A DNA stretch of 7,968 nucleotides from JBBQIY01 sp964618405 (GTDB lineage Bacteria; Verrucomicrobiota; Kiritimatiellia; RFP12; UBA3636), in NCBI GenBank assembly GCA_964618405.1, contig CAZUAY010000185.1, positions 1 through 7,968 of the forward strand, given 5' to 3'. The notes under the pieces are model-generated. The model worked only from the letters and a program-made list of their open reading frames with translations. It searched no databases and had not been told where the DNA came from. Position numbers and translations under genes: made by a program. Positions 5,361-7,968 of this stretch are shown here, piece by piece. Positions within the stretch are counted from its first letter, which is position 1. The number at the start of each line of letters is the position of its first letter.

Positions 5361-6602
5361 TCAAACATTCCAAAGTGCTCCTGTTGCCAGTGATGCATCT
5401 ATTTCTGAATACTGATGCAAAACAGCCGTACGGAACTCAGGTGAAACCGAAACTGCTTGGGCAGCGATCCGCTCGCAATACCCGCATGCTTGGCAATCCA
5501 TCGACGCACAATCGCGAGCACGAAAACCGCCGAGAAAATCATGAGGAATTTTATGTGAATCGATCGTAATCGGACATGCTTTCAACGGGGAAAGCATACC
5601 TTGCAGACGTGCTAATTCGAGTAACGGTTTGAGACGGAGGGGATTGAGCTGACGCGGCTTCCAGAAATGACGGAGCGTCCAATTCGCTTCTTTGCGTATC
5701 GGCTCCTTGAAACCATACGACAGCAGCAGTTCCGCCAAGTTTCCATCGAAACGTCGTTCGCTATAAGCTTTGACACGGCGTAATAACTCGCTTGACGGAA
5801 TCCCACGTTCAAGAAGCTTAAACGTCGTGTATCCCATCGCCTCATAGACGCCGAGATCCTCCGGCCGTATCCAGGCGGACTTGATAAATTGTGACGGATC
5901 AGCCAGGCGCAACCGCGAACAACGCAGGAGACAATAATCGATGAAAAGCCGTCGACTATCGTCTGATGCATGAGCAAAACCGTTCTGATGATAGCTTTGC
6001 ATAGGACAGTTCATCAGACAAACATGATTTGCAATTAATTGTAGTTCACACTGAACCGACTCGCGGATCGCAGCCAGACGACTGAAGTCACGGTTGATCG
6101 AAAAACTTTCAAGCGTGATGGCATCTGCTCCAAGGTCTTCCCAAAAGCGTGCGCGCCGGGGCGTGTCCACCTGAGCGTAAATCCCGACACGCACTCTAAA
6201 CTCAGGGAAACGGCGTTTAACAAGTTCGAGAAGAAACGGCGTGGACACGGTGAGGCGGCGTACGCCCATGTCGCCCAGTTTGGCGAGTAGGGACGTCACC
6301 CGTTTCTGCCATGGGCGCGTCCATTCGCTATTCCCAAAACAAGAACCATTCAAAAGATAATTGAACGCAATCCCGTGTTGGTCAAGCATCTGAATATAGC
6401 GCCGTAAATCGTTATCGGAAAGCGGTGTCGCCAAATAACGTGGACGGCCTCCGCTGATGCCGTCGGAAGGAAACTTTCCGTACACTTCATCAACCGGATA
6501 CGGGGCCAGTAATGGAACCAGTTCAGGATCGTAGTTCGCCGCCAGCGAGAAATTCACTGGTCGTATGGTAGCCTGAACGGCTTCTGTCACTTCAGTTGAC
6601 AT
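5361..6602 (-). CDS. U32-family protein (UbiU/V- or peptidase U32-like), Fe-S candidate
   Basis: 413 aa from the ATG at 6602. The N-terminal two thirds fits the U32 barrel (VDEVYGKFPSDG, FNYLLNGSCFGN, VRVGIYAQVDTPRRARFWEDLGADAITLE), followed by the cysteine region typical of U32 proteins of this subgroup: ANHVCLMNCPMQSYH (Cys195, Cys199) and DYCLLRC (Cys224, Cys228), then WIRPEDLGVYEAMGYTTFK and RVKAYSERRFDGNLAELL. A second set sits at the C-terminus: Cys365, 370, 373, 376 (C-x4-C-x2-C-x2-C). Studied U32 members (UbiU/UbiV, TrhP, RlhA) are O2-independent hydroxylation factors, UbiU/V with 4Fe-4S clusters; peptidase activity is doubtful for many. Here it heads an operon with a methyltransferase and type III PKS, so acting on the polyketide is a reasonable inference. 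The frame opens further to a GTG at 6710, but that extension is a Lys-rich low-complexity tail without SD; the ATG itself has only a weak GGA. Confidence 0.85.
   Translation of the reverse strand: MSTEVTEAVQATIRPVNFSLAANYDPELVPLLAPYPVDEVYGKFPSDGISGGRPRYLATPLSDNDLRRYIQMLDQHGIAFNYLLNGSCFGNSEWTRPWQKRVTSLLAKLGDMGVRRLTVSTPFLLELVKRRFPEFRVRVGIYAQVDTPRRARFWEDLGADAITLESFSINRDFSRLAAIRESVQCELQLIANHVCLMNCPMQSYHQNGFAHASDDSRRLFIDYCLLRCSRLRLADPSQFIKSAWIRPEDLGVYEAMGYTTFKLLERGIPSSELLRRVKAYSERRFDGNLAELLLSYGFKEPIRKEANWTLRHFWKPRQLNPLRLKPLLELARLQGMLSPLKACPITIDSHKIPHDFLGGFRARDCASMDCQACGYCERIAAQAVSVSPEFRTAVLHQYSEIDASLATGALWNV
5378..5382 (-). promoter_or_regulatory. Shine-Dalgarno of the methyltransferase
   Basis: AGGAG (minus strand) is 9 bases before the ATG at 5368 and lies within the last codons of the U32 gene, which favours 5368 over the ATG at 5398. 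Confidence 0.65.
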
Positions 6603-6688
6603 ATCGATAATCCGTGTGTGAGATTCATCATTGTTTGCGTTTTTTTTATCAGATTTTTTCTGCTTTTTATTTTGTTGCCATAGTATTG

Positions 6689-6741
6689 GAACCGCTTGCA
6701 AAACCTCCACTAGGCTATGCCCATCCGCTTGAACCGCTTGC
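6689..6741. repeat. 11-base direct repeat GAACCGCTTGC, two copies 42 bases apart
   Basis: GAACCGCTTGC occurs at 6689-6699 and 6731-6741, start to start 42 bases, close to four helical turns, with a partial third copy CCGCTTG at 6725-6731. The location about 90-140 bases upstream of the U32 ATG would suit a regulator binding on one face of the helix. Confidence 0.4.
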
Positions 6742-6783
6742 TTCGCGTTTCGTGACCGTCTCCCAAGATGAAGGATAGATGTG

Positions 6784-6816
6784 TCAAGTTTTCGGATCTG
6801 ATTTTCTCAGAACCAC
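6784..6816 (-). other. Possible 10-codon leader ORF
   Basis: A perfect AGGAGG (minus strand, 6832-6827) lies 10 bases before a GTG that opens MVLRKSDPKT and stops at TGA. It precedes the polyketide operon and follows a potential hairpin that overlaps the SD. It could be a leader peptide or chance; no run of one amino acid points to classical attenuation. Confidence 0.2.
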
Positions 6817-6819
6817 CCT

Positions 6820-6866
6820 GTTGTTTCCTCCTGCAAGAAGCCCCATTCGGGCCTCCGCCTAACAAC
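6820..6866 (-). terminator. Nested inverted repeat between hydrolase and polyketide operon
   Basis: On the minus strand GTTGTT ... AACAAC encloses GCCCGAATGGGGC, a 4-bp stem with a 5-base loop followed by TTCTTGC. This could end hydrolase transcripts weakly or mask the AGGAGG at 6832-6827. No true T-run is present. Confidence 0.25.
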
Positions 6867-6883
6867 CGAGCGTGTCCGATGCG

Positions 6884-6914
6884 GTCTCCCTGCCGGCAGC
6901 ACCGACTAGGAGAC
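6884..6914 (-). terminator. Hairpin just after the hydrolase gene (weak)
   Basis: GTCTCC (6884-6889) pairs with GGAGAC (6909-6914), starting 16 bases after the hydrolase stop on the minus strand, and contains the competing palindrome CTGCCGGCAG. It lacks a T-run, so termination would be inefficient or Rho-assisted. Confidence 0.25.
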
Positions 6915-6929
6915 GCCAGTCAAGCAAGC

Positions 6930-7754
6930 TCAGGTCTTTAGAAATGTCAGCAGGTCGGCGTTGAGCTCGTCTTTGTGTGTAGCCGCCAGACCGTGGGGTG
7001 CGCCTGGATAGATCTTCAGAGTCGCATGAGTGACCAGCTTCGAGGAGCGCAGCGCCGCAGCCTTGATCGGCACAATCTGGTCGTCGTCGCCATGAATGAT
7101 CAGTGTCGGCACATCGAATTTCTTGAGATCCTCAGTGAAATCCGTTTCCGAGAACGCCTTAATACAGTCGTAGGCGTTTTTGTGACCGGCCTGCATCCCC
7201 TGGAGCCAGAACGAGTCGATTACGCCCTGCGAGACCTTAGCACCAGGTCGGTTAGCTCCGAAAAATGGGCCGCTGGCGAGATCCTTATAAAACTGCGAGC
7301 GGTCGGCGAGGCAGCCGAGGCGGATTTTATCAAACGCCTCAACCGGCAAACCGCTGGAATTTGTGGCGGTTTTGAGCATCAACGGTGGAACGGCGGAGAT
7401 CAGCGCGACCTTGGACACCCGTTTTGTGCCGTAGCGGCCAACATAGCGGGCAACCTCACCGCCGCCCGCGGAGAAACCGATGAGGACGGCATCCTTCAGA
7501 TCAAGCGTTTCGATGAGTTGCGAGAGGTCGGCAGCGTAGGTGTCCATTTCGTTGCCATTCCAAGGTTGGCTTGACCGACCGTGGCCACGCCGATCATGGG
7601 CAATGCAACGGTAGCCATTGGAAGCCAGAAACATCATTTGGGACTCCCAGCTATCTGCGCTCAGAGGCCAGCCGTGACTGAATACCACGGCCGATCCTTT
7701 ACCCCAGTCCTTGTAATAAATTTTTGTACCGTCTTTCGTAATGATCGTGCTCAT
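6930..7754 (-). CDS. Alpha/beta hydrolase, cofactor-free chloroperoxidase/esterase group
   Basis: 274 aa, the usual length (about 273-278) of the bacterial non-heme chloroperoxidases, which are serine hydrolases acting as esterases or perhydrolases; halogenation is a side reaction through peracid. All key elements are present: oxyanion loop HGWPLS (27-32), HDRRGHGRS (53-61), nucleophile Ser95 in GFSAGGGEVARY, Asp225 in HGDDDQIVP, His254 in APHGL. These lie three residues before the Ser98/Asp228/His257 known for Streptomyces chloroperoxidase, consistent with a slightly shorter N-terminus. The ATG at 7754 has AGGAGGG 9 bases upstream. No signal peptide, so cytoplasmic. It is 327 bases upstream of the polyketide operon on the same strand, too far to assume one transcript; these enzymes are common stand-alone genes, and the substrate is unknown. 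Confidence 0.93.
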   Translation of the reverse strand: MSTIITKDGTKIYYKDWGKGSAVVFSHGWPLSADSWESQMMFLASNGYRCIAHDRRGHGRSSQPWNGNEMDTYAADLSQLIETLDLKDAVLIGFSAGGGEVARYVGRYGTKRVSKVALISAVPPLMLKTATNSSGLPVEAFDKIRLGCLADRSQFYKDLASGPFFGANRPGAKVSQGVIDSFWLQGMQAGHKNAYDCIKAFSETDFTEDLKKFDVPTLIIHGDDDQIVPIKAAALRSSKLVTHATLKIYPGAPHGLAATHKDELNADLLTFLKT

Positions 7755-7763
7755 TTTGTTTTT

Positions 7764-7770
7764 CCCTCCT
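7764..7770 (-). promoter_or_regulatory. Shine-Dalgarno of the hydrolase
   Basis: AGGAGGG on the minus strand, 9 bases from the ATG at 7754; a near-perfect site that fixes the start. Confidence 0.75.
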
Positions 7771-7903
7771 GCCTTGTTATGTCCGGCCAGATCGTGATGA
7801 TCTCCCAGCGTACCTGATGCAATCGGCTCACATTATCCCTTTCATTCTCCGATGGAGGTGGGCGGTCGGATCGGAACCCGGCCACCTGGCTGAACTGGAT
7901 CTG

Positions 7904-7924
7904 CCGTTTTAAACCTAAAAACGG
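7904..7924. repeat. 7-bp perfect inverted repeat
   Basis: CCGTTTT (7904-7910) and AAAACGG (7918-7924) flank the 7-base AAACCTA. It lies 150 bases upstream of the hydrolase start. It could be an operator or the end of a transcript entering from the right; no T-run follows the stem on either strand. Confidence 0.3.
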
Positions 7925-7947
7925 GAGTTGAATCAGTAAACAGAACA

Positions 7948-7968
7948 CTTAGTCGCCATTCTTAGTCG
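7948..7968. repeat. Direct repeat CTTAGTCG at the right edge
   Basis: CTTAGTCG occurs at 7948-7955 and again at 7961-7968, the last bases of the window, with a 13-base period (unit CTTAGTCGCCATT). It may be the beginning of a longer tandem array outside the window, or chance. Confidence 0.25.

Larger units (their letters stand above)
4646..5368 (-). pseudogene. SAM-dependent methyltransferase interrupted by in-frame TAG
   Basis: One reading frame of 240 codons before the stop at 4648-4646 encodes a class I methyltransferase, broken only by a TAG at 5125-5123 (codon 82). The first part carries an N-terminal helical region and SAM motif I (RMLDIGSGSCDIPLAVSRWARR, 60-81). The second resumes at once in the same frame with motif II (NIPLHITCLEVADPA, acidic Glu92) and then CAVASMCFHHFSNEQ, the UbiE-like motif before the catalytic face. 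Both halves together give a normal length of about 240 residues; neither alone could be a methyltransferase. The start at 5368 has AGGAG 9 bases upstream and overlaps the U32 stop by 8 bases (ATGTTTGA); ATG 5398 is an alternative with more overlap. Expected role: O- or C-methylation of the polyketide. Nonsense mutation, amber suppression or a base-call error are all possible; neighbouring genes use TAG as a normal stop. Confidence 0.85.
6603..6929 (-). other. 327-base leader/intergenic region upstream of the U32-methyltransferase-PKS operon
   Basis: No convincing gene. From the hydrolase end it holds: a GTCTCC/GGAGAC inverted repeat (6884-6889, 6909-6914) around the palindrome CTGCCGGCAG (6890-6899); a second nested inverted repeat (GTTGTT 6820-6825 with AACAAC 6861-6866, enclosing GCCC 6840-6843 with GGGC 6849-6852); a perfect AGGAGG on the minus strand followed by a 10-codon mini-ORF (6816-6784); an 11-base direct repeat spaced 42 bases apart; and an AT-rich stretch (about 6615-6680) before the U32 ATG. 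I could not find a paired -35/-10 promoter: TTGACA on the minus strand at 6787-6782 has GGGAGA at the right distance, which is not a -10 box. Confidence 0.5.

Noticed and set aside
6602..6710. N-terminal extension of the U32 protein from GTG 6710
   Set aside because: The extra 36 residues are Lys/Asn-rich, AT-driven and unlike a U32 start, and no SD precedes the GTG; the open frame there looks accidental.
6759..6787. TTGACA on the minus strand as a -35 box for the polyketide operon
   Set aside because: The hexamer at 17 bases spacing is GGGAGA and no TATAAT-like hexamer occurs at 16-18 bases.
6857..6930. Integron attC-like site after the hydrolase
   Set aside because: GTTAGGC (minus strand) matches the GTTRRRY core and a hairpin lies before it, but no RYYYAAC partner is found at the other end near the hydrolase stop; such a 7-base match is expected by chance.
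7751..7948. Minus-strand 65-codon ORF ending in an ATGA overlap with the hydrolase start
   Set aside because: The overlap looks tempting, but the product is compositionally random and has no family features, and its 3' end contains the hydrolase SD and spacer.

Overview
The window (roughly half GC) looks like an accessory region of a free-living or sediment-type bacterium, most likely from the Planctomycetota-Verrucomicrobiota-Kiritimatiellota side of the tree. That placement is a weak inference from the style of the Rhs protein and the CHS-like polyketide synthase; nothing here is a taxonomic marker. I found no tRNA, rRNA, CRISPR array or intact transposase.

Left part, + strand: the 3' two thirds of an Rhs/YD-repeat protein (open at the left edge, ending at 2087) carries a C-terminal tip that looks like an HNH-type nuclease toxin. 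A membrane-anchored 174-aa protein follows 17 bases later with a good Shine-Dalgarno (SD) and is the natural candidate for the immunity protein. Its C-terminal half resembles SMI1/KNR4 (SUKH) immunity proteins. After an AT-rich gap with a perfect extended -10 promoter comes a small lipoprotein gene. Codon use changes from C-ending to A/T-ending at about 1353, inside the Rhs gene, and stays that way through the lipoprotein, as expected for an exchanged toxin-immunity tip.

Middle, - strand: a tightly packed operon reads right to left as U32-family protein (6602-5361), SAM methyltransferase (5368-4646) and type III polyketide synthase (4649-3582). The joints are 8-base and 4-base overlaps. The synthase keeps its Cys-His-Asn triad. 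The methyltransferase reads through in one frame except for an in-frame TAG at codon 82. By analogy with Streptomyces srsABC (synthase, methyltransferase, flavin hydroxylase), the U32 protein could replace the O2-dependent hydroxylase with an O2-independent one, because the U32 family includes the UbiU/UbiV, TrhP and RlhA hydroxylation factors. This is the most interesting idea in the window and it is an inference. Downstream on the same strand is a LapA-like membrane ORF with a good SD that loses family resemblance after its first membrane helix.

Right part, - strand: a complete alpha/beta hydrolase of the cofactor-free chloroperoxidase/esterase group (7754-6930) with all catalytic residues. 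The 327-base gap between it and the U32 gene has inverted repeats, an SD followed by a 10-codon mini-ORF, and an 11-base direct repeat spaced 42 bases apart, so it may be a regulated leader. The last 214 bases have only small repeats.
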